Assembly (NCBI GenBank): GCA_009760855.2
Contig: WPIO01000005.1
Location: forward strand, 6,952,001-7,016,000
DNA length: 64,000 bases
From: Cristatella mucedo
Taxonomy: Eukaryota > Bryozoa > Phylactolaemata > Cristatellidae
Direction of reading: 5' to 3'
This document shows, piece after piece, positions 48,940 to 56,339 of the stretch (within the stretch, counting starts at the first letter, position 1; the number at the start of each line of letters is the position of its first letter). The position numbers and the translations under genes are program-made. The notes beneath the pieces were generated by a model. That model had not been told where the DNA came from. It saw only the letters and a list, made by a program, of their open reading frames with translations, and did not search any database.

Positions 48940-49510
48940 AGTTCTCCGAGGGCGCTTTATCAAGTGCATTATTATTATTATTACTGTTACATAAGAGCAA
49001 AGGGCCAGAGCAGAATATACCAAATAGCATATGTAGCATTTGTCTAGTCTGGGGCCAAGTGTAAGGTTCTTGCTCTTCACGACCCAGATCGTGGATTCGA
49101 GCCCGGCAGCGGGCGATCCTTTATTGCCCACAGCAAGCATTAGTGATAGCCTGCTAGGCTCTTCTGCTGCTATATAAATAAGGCTGTCAAATCAGCTAAT
49201 TTTTTTCAAGGTTGTCTAATGACGATATGATGCTACTACATTGGGCTATCTGGCACCCTCAAACTTTGGCAGGTAAAGAACACTGCAACCACATCTTGTT
49301 GCTATTGCAACAGTATTTCAAAGAGTTCAGGACAAATAAAAAGGAATACAATAAAACAACCAACTGCACAACAGGCTAGCATAGCATAGCTGATGTAACG
49401 GCTTTGAATTCCAATTACGGGTTTTTGCAAAAGCCATGTATAGACAAACCTGCCCTATAAAGCTCTAAATACCTTGTATTGATAACTGTCCCTTGATTTC
49501 ATTGATCTGC
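24612..49510 (-). CDS. SMG7: SMG7 orthologue, nonsense-mediated mRNA decay adaptor, 19 exons found
   Basis: Nineteen minus-strand exons (about 735 codons) follow vertebrate SMG7 from the first helix to a stop. SMG7 binds phosphorylated UPF1 through an N-terminal 14-3-3-like domain and recruits decay/deadenylation factors (CNOT8/POP2) through its C-terminal region (family knowledge). Seen here: WNYAFKMQIT and LARYLQR align with human segments holding the phosphoserine-binding K66 and R163, and both residues are kept. The TPR-like core is well conserved (APSNGQPYNQLAIL; FYYVRSIAVKFPFPVAATNL). The C-terminal part is Ser/Pro-rich with short matches (GSYSLFSHSPWDISI; PLERLLEQQKLQ) and is shorter than in human. 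Missing: the initiator exon above 49510, and one exon between 27.2 and 29.0 kb implied by a phase mismatch. Introns range from about 80 bp to 4 kb and carry LINE, SINE and microsatellite sequence. Confidence 0.93.
24799..24938 (-). CDS. SMG7: SMG7 exon (penultimate)
   Basis: Acceptor ggtcgatgcag; Ala/Ser-rich, then QTAWGSTNFGPALH, similar in type to the human tail motif around SNFGPIG. Donor GTAAGT at 24798, phase 0, 46 codons. Confidence 0.87.
25065..25195 (-). CDS. SMG7: SMG7 exon (YSLFSHSPWDIS)
   Basis: Acceptor ggggttttag; 43 full codons. GSYSLFSHSPWDISISSGS resembles the conserved human tail motif YSLFEGTPWSPSL, supporting SMG7 identity up to the C-terminus. Donor GTAAAC at 25064, phase 1. 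Confidence 0.9.
25280..25359 (-). CDS. SMG7: SMG7 exon in the tail
   Basis: Acceptor tctatgcag; reads IDSISPTVGVSTFGL and ends in serine repeats. Donor GTAAGG at 25279, ends AG. Phase is consistent on both sides. Confidence 0.8.
25715..25767. repeat. (GA)n microsatellite in an SMG7 intron
   Basis: About 26 GA units, preceded by AGAGCAAGAGAG variants. The long Ser/Leu-rich frames across it are artefacts of the repeat. Confidence 0.95.
26847..27053 (+). mobile_element. LINE 3' end in an SMG7 intron
   Basis: Plus-strand LINE 3' UTR and hairpin tail (gcgcctagagagagattaag..ctgagggcgct), antisense to SMG7. Its ATT end lies 17 nt from the donor of the exon at 27070-27230. The body is well preserved compared with the tail at 10 kb, so it is young. 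Confidence 0.88.
27070..27230 (-). CDS. SMG7: SMG7 exon in the Ser/Pro-rich tail
   Basis: Acceptor gaattttgcag; the frame that joins the next exon in phase 0 reads GLSSALQPSKLLPAGHQLPI and then Ser/Thr-rich sequence with SP sites, fitting the disordered tail. It needs a one-base overhang from an upstream exon that is not yet identified. Donor GTAGGT at 27069. A LINE 3' end sits 17 nt into the following intron. Confidence 0.7.
29010..29087 (-). CDS. SMG7: SMG7 putative exon in the variable tail
   Basis: Open 26-codon segment between acceptor cttgatcag and donor GTAAGC at 29009, phase 0 on both sides, directly compatible with the upstream exon. Reads RVCKASNVRMQSLGNSATGG. There is no homology to lean on; support is splice signals and phase only. 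Confidence 0.5.
29655..29853 (-). CDS. SMG7: SMG7 exon (end of helical region, start of Ser-rich tail)
   Basis: Acceptor tccattag; LHLVDYTVHPKTRKFIFTIH aligns with human RLIQCENEVGKLLFITEIP. Then Ser-rich and Pro-rich sequence (SSSSDSSVKR; LIPPEPGSLVTN) without clear homology. Donor GTGAGT at 29654, phase 0, 66 codons. Confidence 0.85.
30105..30280 (-). mobile_element. SINE family B copy
   Basis: Contains the plus-strand landmarks tatagcgacagaagagcctt and gcagggttcgaacccacgac (B box on minus). About 175 bp, complete-looking. Lies in an SMG7 intron, same strand as the gene. Confidence 0.8.
31776..31889 (-). CDS. SMG7: SMG7 exon (ELDF..LGKLLRDQ)
   Basis: Acceptor ctggttttag; ELDF corresponds to human NLDF, and RLHRLTALGKLLRDQFP to RQQRLISIGKWIADNQP. 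Donor GTTAGA at 31775, ends AG. 37 full codons. Confidence 0.92.
32163..32229 (-). CDS. SMG7: SMG7 exon (PLPEDFELQCFLPL)
   Basis: Acceptor gctcgttgcag; PLPEDFELQCFLPL matches human PLPEEFELQGFLAL. Donor GTATGC at 32162, ends AA, completed to Lys by the next exon. Confidence 0.92.
32411..33165 (-). mobile_element. LINE copy, 3' part, in an SMG7 intron
   Basis: (AAT)n at 32411-32433, hairpin tail, C-terminal module 32634-33163 with few changes from the 10 kb copy (KSFGDRAFSSYARKAWNSL). Same strand as SMG7. The 5' truncation is at about 33165, after AKIRACLDKDTTS. Confidence 0.9.
34261..34340 (-). CDS. SMG7: SMG7 exon (IWSNLCKVLNSL)
   Basis: Acceptor ttatttttag; IWSNLCKVLNSLQQS aligns with human YIWPWLISLLNSFHP. 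Donor GTATGT at 34260 gives phase 1; a GTGTAT donor two bases earlier is possible but would break phase with the next exon. Confidence 0.88.
34835..34979 (-). CDS. SMG7: SMG7 exon (LPTIKLMLDWL)
   Basis: Acceptor aattacctag; LPTIKLMLDWL matches human LPAVKVSMDWL. The segment after it (GGKRLRQQPFR) is basic. Donor GTATCG at 34834, ends AG. Confidence 0.9.
35455..35640 (+). mobile_element. SINE family B copy, plus strand
   Basis: Head ggcgtaaggtgctcgctctt cacgac, B box gtggggtcgaaccctgc, body tttattgccaactgcatgca, tail ggctataaacatgaggctga tgaatgagctaa. A good reference copy for the family. In an SMG7 intron, antisense. Confidence 0.82.
35798..35880 (-). mobile_element. LINE 3' tail only
   Basis: Imperfect (AAT)n then a degraded hairpin (aggatcctcagaacttaattt ctttctagg on plus). 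Confidence 0.55.
37467..37679 (-). CDS. SMG7: SMG7 exon (helical hairpin region)
   Basis: Acceptor tttttttatag; 70 full codons including ERCQKMLDQVIKCLTSASLF and VMAIGLFALHRIEQT, aligning with human LREKLEEQFKRLLF..VTVINLFQLHHL. It ends VSFLG as human MSFLG. Donor GTATGT at 37466. Confidence 0.93.
37801..37883 (-). CDS. SMG7: SMG7 exon (KWSAEDIENAFLGLH)
   Basis: Acceptor tattttgtag; first base T completes AAT (Asn). KWSAEDIENAFLGLH aligns with human TKWGVSDFIKAFIKFHGH. Donor GTATCG at 37800, ends phase 1. The closer aag at 37870 would break phase and was rejected. Confidence 0.9.
38287..38380 (-). mobile_element. LINE 3' tail only
   Basis: taataataataataataaac followed by caaagcaccttaagagaact and cctaggcacttaac; hairpin tail, minus orientation, in an SMG7 intron. 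Confidence 0.65.
39485..39650 (-). CDS. SMG7: SMG7 exon (TPR-like core)
   Basis: Acceptor ttaattgtag; reads (G)QPYNQLAIL and FYYVRSIAVKFPFPVAATNL, the most conserved stretch of SMG5/6/7 proteins and closest to SMG7. Donor GTAAGC at 39484, ends AA. Confidence 0.97.
39763..39834 (-). CDS. SMG7: SMG7 exon carrying the R163-equivalent
   Basis: Acceptor ccttttttag; the first codon is completed to Ala, then RYLQRVPLAESFYQSAAQY. The Arg after Ala corresponds to human R163, the second phosphoserine contact. Donor GTATGT at 39762, phase 1 after APSN. Confidence 0.95.
40000..40970 (-). mobile_element. Old LINE copy, 3' half
   Basis: Hairpin tail near 40018-40065, then a collinear but heavily mutated C-terminal module and RT end (gtggagctgatgtggtcgtc; ataactaatatgctgg). 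No long open frame. In the large SMG7 intron between 39.8 and 44.2 kb. Confidence 0.72.
41930..43060 (-). mobile_element. LINE fragment with the endonuclease domain
   Basis: 43036-42824 and 42851-42561 hold the start of the endonuclease domain (LILQDIILRDALELFVLAKT; DQTGGVSIVADSSFNFNPSS) and 42630-42394 the DFNIHFDD motif. This is the only place in the window where that part of the ORF survives. 41930-42100 is RT sequence; about 42105-42150 looks like a separate tail scrap (atttatatagcaccccaag). Confidence 0.78.
43065..44150. other. SMG7 intron, nothing recognised
   Basis: AT-rich, with a TATA/ATAT-rich patch at 43630-43690 and a short diverged direct repeat (accaaacacataccaagtgtc and actgaacacatactaagtgtc, 43887-43960). 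No exon. Confidence 0.5.
44152..44248 (-). CDS. SMG7: SMG7 exon (14-3-3-like domain, ICQYCLVHLGD)
   Basis: Acceptor cttgtagag gives phase 0 continuity; the ICQYCLVHLGDL motif matches human ICQHCLVHLGDI. The insert loop between helices is shorter than in vertebrates. Donor GTGAGT at 44151, ends phase 1. The acceptor two bases upstream (gtag) would break phase. Confidence 0.9.
45764..45902 (-). CDS. SMG7: SMG7 exon carrying the K66-equivalent
   Basis: Acceptor gagctag; starts G then WNYAFKMQIT. The Lys of AFK is the counterpart of human K66, which contacts phosphoserine. It continues with a loop and helix DLEQFLESSIGYYTQ. Donor GTTTGT at 45763, phase 0, 46 codons. Confidence 0.95.
46462..46622 (-). 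mobile_element. SINE family B copy
   Basis: Plus-strand landmarks gtatagcgacagaagagcct and caggattcgaagccacaacc; the same structure as the copy at 30105. In an SMG7 intron. Confidence 0.8.
46888..47062 (+). mobile_element. SINE family B copy, plus strand
   Basis: Head gccaggataaggtgttcact, B box gtgggttcgggtcccgg, body catttattgcctacttcag, tail gaggctgttgaatcagctaa. It sits about 270 bp from an oppositely oriented family member. Confidence 0.8.
47570..47681 (-). CDS. SMG7: SMG7 exon (14-3-3-like domain)
   Basis: Acceptor ggttgtag; donor GTAAGT at 47569. It contains KPEAWHQRQRLQSLCQKVLV then LEFALDQKIEQD, clearly matching human EVWTSRQALQDLYQKMLV..LEYALDKKVEQD. It ends CT, completed to CTG (Leu) by the next exon. 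Confidence 0.95.
48870..48985 (+). mobile_element. LINE 3' tail with expanded GA repeat
   Basis: Hairpin tail (acatgtaaagtgcctagagg..gagttctccgagggcgcttt) with the internal AGAGAGA motif grown to about 45 bp of (GA)n, then (ATT)n. Confidence 0.8.
48891..48937. repeat. (GA)n microsatellite inside a LINE tail
   Basis: About 47 bp of GGGA/GA repeat at the loop of the LINE tail hairpin; probably grew from the family's own AGAGAGA motif. Confidence 0.9.
49040..49210 (+). mobile_element. SINE family B copy, plus strand
   Basis: gtgtaaggttcttgctcttc acgacc head, B box gtggattcgagcccggc, tttattgccc body, tail ataaataaggctgtcaaatc agctaa plus a T run. Inserted 55 bp after the LINE tail at 48870. In the SMG7 intron before exon 49473-49510. 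Confidence 0.82.
49473..49510 (-). CDS. SMG7: SMG7 exon (first helix, 38 nt)
   Basis: Acceptor acttttgtag; donor GTATTT at 49472. It reads QINEIKGQLSIQ and aligns with human SMG7 RQAEVLKADMTDS; the final G joins AT of the next exon to give Asp. The 1-base 5' overhang shows an upstream exon with the start codon that I did not find. Confidence 0.72.
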
Positions 49511-50007
49511 CTACAAAAGTTGCCACAAATAAATCAAGTTAAGAACAAATGCCGCCACCCGCCAGATAATTACAAACAATAACAGAAACAGGATAATGTT
49601 GGTTAACAATGCACATAACTACATACACATATAATGACAGACTACTAAAACTCGAAACTAGGTAAAGGGCTACACTGAAGCTGATAGATTACACGAGTTG
49701 TCAATTTCAAAAATAAAAACGAGCCTTTTATTTACCAATGCAAGTTCAAACACATATTACTGAGAGGTCTCCAAGAAAACGGGGCAAAGAGGCAGCAACA
49801 CGACTCTAACACGAAAGGTGAGGCCAACAGATACGTGGTTTCTGCTATGCCCTATAATTTCAACCCGAACACGTGGTTCTTAGCTTTATGTTACTGACTA
49901 TTATTTTCAGTTTTGGACCGTAGCTGTCATGCTATCACAGTATTATCGAAAACAAAAACACAGCGGACGTCAACTGTAGCAAGAATGAACTTGTAATTTA
50001 CGGTGTA

Positions 50008-50649
50008 CAGTCGTACCTCGCTACTTCGTGCATCGACTTTTGCGGCTTAGCTCTATCGCAGTTTTTTGAGATACGCGTGTTTTCATTAAAAAGTTGATCG
50101 AAATAGTGAAGATGATGCAGCACGCTCGTCTGTCCGAGTCAATTATACACCCCCTATTACAATTAAAATAACTCTAGGTATGGAACGTGGAAGGAGACGA
50201 CGATGCACTTGTTGAAGATACTGCACCACCTGAAGACTCCTACTTAAGTCGAGTCTTCCGAGGAGCAGTAATCTTGCTCTTCTTTGCTGTATATCTCTTC
50301 ATCTTAATCGTTTCATCACCAAACGTGATATTTTCATAGATTGGCGTTTGTGCACAATCAAATGTACAATAATAACAATACGATGTTTGTAACGTCTAAT
50401 ATGTCTTATTCTCTCTTATTTTGTCTAATATATTTGGTAATACGGGTGTAATGGTGACTAAAGGGGTGTTATTTCATGTCGGGAGGGCTCTAATAATGTT
50501 AAAAACCGTATTTAGAGGGTCATTAACAGGTCTACTATGCTCTAACTACGAAAATACTCGATTTATATATAAAGAATGCTACTTCGCAGAAACTAACCTA
50601 TCGAGGTAGAGTCTCGAACGAATTAACCGCGATAAACGAGGGTCGACTG
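50008..50649. mobile_element. pogo/Tigger-like DNA transposon remnant, 642 bp
   Basis: Inverted termini CAGTCGTACCTCGCTACTTC and CAGTCGACCCTCGTTTATCG (right end reversed), each flanked by TA, the target duplication of Tc1/mariner-pogo elements. The interior (tttcatgtcgggagggctc..; ctctaactacgaaaatac) resembles the 3' non-coding end of Tigger-like elements as I recall them. No transposase ORF remains, so it is a non-autonomous internal-deletion copy. Confidence 0.82.
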
Positions 50650-51077
50650 TACTGAGGTTGAAGTTACTGCCTCAATAACCACGTCGAAACATAAAACCTG
50701 GAAGATTATTGAACCGATGGCAATTTCATTATCCAAATGCTGTACGAATGAAGCTATGCTTGCACACCCACAAAAAGTTGCATAAAAACTATAACACAAA
50801 TTTTAAACCATTGAATTTAAATAGCACCACGAACTCTAACGTTTAAAAAATATCAGAAGACTTGCTAGTAAATCTGCAATGTATTGGGGGTTTACGGTCG
50901 AGGACCCATCGAGTGCTCCATGCACAATACAACAACCTCCATCTAGAAAGGCATGCTCTGTAATAGGGGTAAATATTTAACTGAATGACCGGTTGGTTGG
51001 AGGTAAGTGCATGGCATAACCATAGCAGTTGTTTTGAAAAATTCTGCCTAGAGAAAAAATGAAAGTGTTTTAATCCC

Positions 51078-51152
51078 AGCAAGGACTGTCAGATAATAGC
51101 CTGCAAGGGTCTTATGCTACTATACAAAGGAGGCTGCTAAATCAGCTAACCT
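51078..51152 (+). mobile_element. SINE family B 3' end only
   Basis: gataatagcctgcaagggtc..aaaggaggctgctaaatcag ctaacc matches the last 70 bp of the copy at 49040. Confidence 0.65.
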
Positions 51153-52299
51153 TTAACAAAGCAACCAGGTATTCAATATAGCAGAATGTTCTGCAGTCAG
51201 TTGCCAATATTCTCTTTGACTGCTTCTTAGGGCTATGGAAATGTGAGCGCAGGATCAAAGGCACTCTATTGCTAACTTCATCCACGGTTACACCAGGAGC
51301 ACACGACTGTTGAAGCTTCTTTATGGGCCGTTGTGTTAAACAGTGAGTAATCACAAAAGTGGTCAACAAAATTGACAAAAATCAAGTTTTTGTATGAGGT
51401 GCATTTCCAAAGATAAACACGGTAGAAAATCCAATCGAAAGTTTCGACGACTACCACATAAAATGAAAGTATTAAAAACAATTATGTAGACCATGTCAAA
51501 CCCAGATGTAAACTGGAAGCAAAATATCAATAAACAACAGATTTACTCATCTCTACATCATAAGCGACTTGTGCCCCAACTTGCTGAACCTTGGCACATC
51601 TAGGTACACGCTGGCAGCTAGTTGAGACACAGGATTGTGACTTTCTAACAGCTTCCTTTACAGTGCAGATTTGTGCCTTGTAAATTCCATACCTCGGCTA
51701 ACACTACATGGATCAACATGATATTTGAAATGTGAGTTCAGGTCTGCATACGTAATAATATATTAATTACTTATAACATAGCTTATGCAACAATCTAGCA
51801 TTTCATTACACTATACATATCCTCAAACTGTATCTTCTGAAATCATGCTTCATTATTACATCCTTTAAAAAATATTTATTGTACATTTATCGAGTGCTAA
51901 GTAAAGTCTCTTTTATCTTTCAGGGAATTTGGCACATTTTAATAGTAAATTGTATCAAACCTGTTGATTTTTCTAGATTGCCCTATAAAGACATTCAGTA
52001 AAGACTGACACTGACTCTCCAAGGACGTCAGAAAGGCAACGTTACAGCAATTGTTATATTAAAAGCGTGTTTAATTTTGGCACGATGGCATGGCAATCGT
52101 TTAATCAGTCCCGGCTACGTAAATGATTAATAAATCCCAAGAGGGCTAAATTCTAGGTTTTTTAAAGATATCTCCAAAGCCTTTTTATTTTTCATCTGTC
52201 CACCGATATCTGAGCAAGAGCAGCACCTACCAACAGTTCTCCAAAGGAACAATTTATATTAGATACATTTACTACATATTAACGAATTCTAATTAACAA

Positions 52300-52850
52300 A
52301 GGGCCAAACTTGGCTCCCCATGGGGCTGTCCAGGCAGTGGCAGTCCAAAGGAACTCTACTATGAGTGAGACAACCCTAGCCCTCCCTCACGGAGATCCTT
52401 CCTGGGAAAAGAAGACTCACATAGAAGTCTTACAGAGAATTCTACCTAAGAGGTATGACCAGCCCAAGTCAATAAGGCCAGCCATTGGTTCTCTCTTGCA
52501 GACACAGCAGCACATGGGGAGAGCTGACATGCACAGAGTCTTGGCTGCTGACAACTAGCAGGGGCTGCTATAAAAAAACCATCACTAACCCATGGGCCTA
52601 GCAGAACGGCGGATAGCCTCAGGAGCCATTCAGGGAGTCCAGCCAACTGCCAAACAGAAGCAAGGTCAGCAAATATCCAAACCAGGCATTTTGGAGTGCT
52701 GGCACACAGTCCGACAGATTTCCACAAAGCAACTATCGTTGCTATTGGCACACGGTCCCTCCCTTTCCTGGGTAGACACGAATATTACTAATTATACAAC
52801 TAACAGCTCATTCAAGGCCGCATACATGTAAACTTGAATATTGTAATAAA
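52300..52850. other. Unexplained compositionally distinct segment
   Basis: About 550 bp with moderately long open frames on both strands (+52310-52558, +52592-52831, -52751-52446) in otherwise AT-rich DNA. No motif that I recognise; possibly a remnant of an inserted element. Confidence 0.35.
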
Positions 52851-52889
52851 GAAGTCTGTAAAGGCACTGTGCAGATAAACACACTGCCG

Positions 52890-53030
52890 ATCAAATAGCC
52901 TCATTTATACAGCAGCAGAAGAGCCTCAGCAGCTATCACTTTGCTTGCAGTTGGCAATACAGGATAGTCTTAGGACTACAACCAATGAAATGGGTCGTGA
53001 ATTGTAAGCACCTTACTCTTATGTTATGTA
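52890..53030 (-). mobile_element. SINE family B copy, degraded head
   Basis: tagcctcatttatacagcagcag aagagcctc tail and body are clear; the B box (ttaggactacaaccaatg) is mutated. Confidence 0.68.
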
Positions 53031-53344
53031 TCTCCGTCAGTAACTCCACAAAGTCATAAAGACCATGTGGGTGTTACGCAGAAGAGTTTTGTAGAGCGCA
53101 CTCACAGCCTAAGCGGCTTTCGGTGGGCTAAGACCCAGGGGCAAGTTTATAAAGGATGTGCCTAACCAAGGCAGCAGCTAGGCAGGATGCAAGGCCACTT
53201 CAGGTTTAGATTAGCAAGCTAGCACTGGTCAGAAAAGTCAATCAAGCAGCTGCTGAGCATCCAAGAGATTCCACCCACACGCCCACATGCAGCTCCTGTT
53301 TCCCAGGCACCCCAGTTGAGCTCTGGGTAGTGCTGAGTATGATT

Positions 53345-53490
53345 TTGTTTGGCCCAGCAGGTTTAGGCGCTCGAACGACAAAGGTCAAGGTGACTGTATT
53401 AGATGACCGAGGTCGCGGGCTCGAGCCCTCAGGCAGATGTGAAGCGCCTAGGTAGAGATTAAGTTCCCTTAGGGTGCTAAGCAAATGAAT
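53345..53490 (+). mobile_element. SINE family A copy, plus strand
   Basis: Plus-strand order: ttggcccagcaggtttagg A box region, ggtcgcgggctcgagccct B box, then the LINE-type tail gaagcgcctaggtagagatt aag..ttagggtgctaag. Ends directly at the CT/CA microsatellite. Confidence 0.75.
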
Positions 53491-53491
53491 T

Positions 53492-53515
53492 ATCTCTCTA
53501 TCTCTCTCTCTCTCT

Positions 53516-53555
<40 letters not shown>

Positions 53556-53666
53556 GCACACACACACACACACACACAATCGCACACACATACACACACA
53601 CTCACACAATCGCACACACACACACACAATCGCACACACATACACACACACACACAATCGCGCGCG

Positions 53667-53716
<50 letters not shown>

Positions 53717-53722
53717 CACACA
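53492..53722. repeat. Compound (CT)n(CA)n microsatellite with (CG)n core
   Basis: (TC)n 53492-53516, then (CA)n broken at intervals by AATCGC units and a (CG)8 run at 53659-53675, then (CA)n again. The AATCGCACACA units form a higher-order repeat. Alternating purine-pyrimidine DNA of this type can adopt Z-form. Confidence 0.95.
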
Positions 53723-54069
53723 TATTATCTTAAACGTTATAAGTAAACCTTAATTATTAAAAAGGAAAGTTGCAAAAGTAAGACAAACCTAAGATAACCC
53801 GAATGAATTAAAACAATAGTTAATTGGAGCACCACATGCACTTCCGAATTATAATTATGAGCTGAATGCAGAAGACACAAGATACTTACTCCAAATGGTC
53901 AGTGCCAGCAAAGGTATGATAACTATACCTTGTACATGGCAGCAAAGTAATGATAAAGAGCAACAACGGGATTCATAACGACTGATAAAAAGATTACTAT
54001 CAGCTGACAGAATGATCAGCCATCAGAAGGAATATTGCATGCACAGTATGACAAATAAAGCATAAGGTC

Positions 54070-54312
54070 TTAAGCATAGTCGAAGACAGCAGAGATCAAG
54101 GCACCCAATAGGAACATGCCAAAATTGCTGAACTTGGGATCGTTTGTCATCAGAAAAAGTTTATTTGCATTAGCACGCGCTGGTTGGCCTCGGATAGAGA
54201 GTACGGGTTCAATGACTCCCACGGCACCGAAATGGTGTGCTCTGCTTCCTCTACCACCAAGCCGAAGATATGCCATGGCAGTGTCAACTACAGTTCTAGG
54301 CCGCTCTCCCAA
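54070..54312 (-). CDS. Unidentified open segment, possible exon or retrocopy
   Basis: 80-codon open frame on the minus strand ending in TAA, without an ATG at its start (a stop lies just upstream), so an exon or a fragment. It reads naturally (SIRGQPARANANKLFLMTND) and ends in a hydrophobic stretch GMFLLGALISAVFDYA that could be a membrane helix. I do not recognise the family. It lies upstream of the SMG7 exons found and could be a separate gene, a retrocopy or chance. Confidence 0.3.
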   Translation of the reverse strand: MGERPRTVVDTAMAYLRLGGRGSRAHHFGAVGVIEPVLSIRGQPARANANKLFLMTNDPKFSNFGMFLLGALISAVFDYA

Positions 54313-54894
54313 TTACATTTATGCAACATCTAATGCTTGCAAGTGTCGTGACAGACAATTCGCGGCATTTCGATAAGTAACCAAGTTTTGCCTGCCTTCT
54401 GCGTAAATGTGACTCACATTAATGCAACTGCACGATGTATTTGCGTCCTAAGGAGCAAAACAATCAATGCTGGCCGGCAGTAAGTACAGCAGTGCAAGTT
54501 CCAGCTTGCTGGGGCAAGGGAGGCTACAATGACTTTCTGGCTCGAGCGATCAATTCTGCCCAAAATGAACAGAAGACTATAGAAACCTAATGAAGACAAA
54601 ACAAACAAAGCGATACGTTAAAGTAACAGATCATGATATGCACTAATAGCTGCATCCAAGTTTACATTAAAAAAAAGTTCCAACTACAGAGTCGAAGCAC
54701 GTATAGCAGTTATGTGCTGAAACTAGTTGAACTGGAATGACATAATGGACAATCAAAGCACAGAAGTGGCAGGCTGGGCCGACATGTGGATGGAGGGGGC
54801 TCAATGGCAGCACAAAACAGCCGAAAAGGAACTACTAGACCACAATACAGACCTATGACATAAATAAACTAGCATTCAAATAAAGTAAATAGCA

Positions 54895-55025
54895 GCCACT
54901 CCCACAGCCTCATTTGGACAGCAGCACAAGAGCCTCCGTGGCTATCATCCAACTTGCAGAGGGCAAAAACTCGAACCAACGACAAGAAGCATGAGTACCT
55001 TGCCCCTGGGCTACGACCCGGTTAC
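54895..55025 (-). mobile_element. SINE family B copy, degraded
   Basis: cagcctcatttggacagcag cacaagagcc tail, then a body with part of the B box (aaaactcgaaccaacgac). Internal deletion. Confidence 0.68.
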
Positions 55026-55385
55026 CAAAACAATTACAATGAGGCAATAAAGATTTGATTACGGCAGGACTCCAACCCATGACTGGATCGTTAAGTGTGA
55101 GCAGCTTAACGCCCCCCCCCCCCGACAAGGAGGGGGACTAAGATTTAGGGGCAACCTCACAACCCCAGTACAAAATTGCCCTTTTTAAATATAATAAACA
55201 AATCAAGTTAACACAAAGCTGACCCTGAATGCAGCTGTCACATAGTAAGTGCAAGCACTGCAGGCAGAAGTAATAATAAATAATATTGTACGAGGTCCGC
55301 TTGTTAAGGTGCCACAGGCCTACTAAATAGGAGTTGGTAAGCCATACACCAGCCACCACCTGAGCTGCTCTCCTTGGCATCTACA

Positions 55386-55530
55386 GCACTTCACTACGGC
55401 CATATCTTTGCATCAGGGTTGTAAACTTGCAATAGGCAATATCCTTGCATTAGGGCTATAACCTTGCACTAGAGCTGTGCCCTGGCACCAAGGGTATGCC
55501 ATTGCACTACAGCCTTATCCTTGCACCAGT
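55386..55530 (+). repeat. Imperfect tandem repeat, about 22-bp unit
   Basis: Six units of the type atcCTTGCAttAGGGCTata (starts near 55403, 55425, 55449, 55470, 55493, 55515). Units differ by several bases. Not coding in any frame that I trust. Confidence 0.72.
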
Positions 55531-56339
55531 ACCTACATGCAGAGCTCAGCTTTCTTGCAGCACAACCTAAATACTGCTGTATTTATGTGCTGACACTGCT
55601 CGACTATGATCAAAATGAAGCTCAGCCCACTGCTAAGATGCGGACGACAGCAACGACCTTAAGGCTGATCCATGGATATGCAGAACATCTTATACCGAGG
55701 GTAGCTTACAACTCCAAGGTCAATCCAAGACCAGTGACAACCAATACAATAGGGAGCTCTGAATCTTTAGGTAATTGCCTGCTTGTTGGTTTTGAAGCGA
55801 CCGTCTAAGAATTCAGCTCATCTCGAAAATGGCTAAAAGGCTAATTCTTAGGATAGGTGATAGGGTGGTCATAACTGGATTGAGAACCTTCCCTGAGAAG
55901 ATTCCTTTACAGTCGCAAAACCCCAAGGGTCTTCTCAACTCTGCTGGTGATTTTGATGGCTCACAGTTATTATGAGGTGAGCAAGCACGGTGCCATCCAT
56001 AGAGCTCTTGTTGCTTATAGAGGGGAATATGTGGCATTTTAAAACGTCCCACTTGAATGGTGCATGGAGTCACTTAGCACAATCCTCGAATAGACAAATG
56101 CAGTTACACTAAGAAAAAGAGTGTAGCTGGACTAAGTGCATCGAACTTTTGATGTATCTGCTGTGATATTTGCCAGGTTCAAGTACGATTTCCAGCCTGG
56201 TTGCACGCCTTAACGGTAGCCTGTTTCGAGCAGCACACTTTTGCTGGCTGGACTTCAATTCCCCATACACCCTTGCTGCATATATTGCTGACACACACAC
56301 ATAAGTTAGGAAGCAAAGTTTTCCAAAGTAAATGACGAT

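Noticed and set aside
53485-53733. Long open frames on both strands over the CA/CT repeat
   Set aside because: They are dipeptide repeats produced by the microsatellite and start and stop with it.
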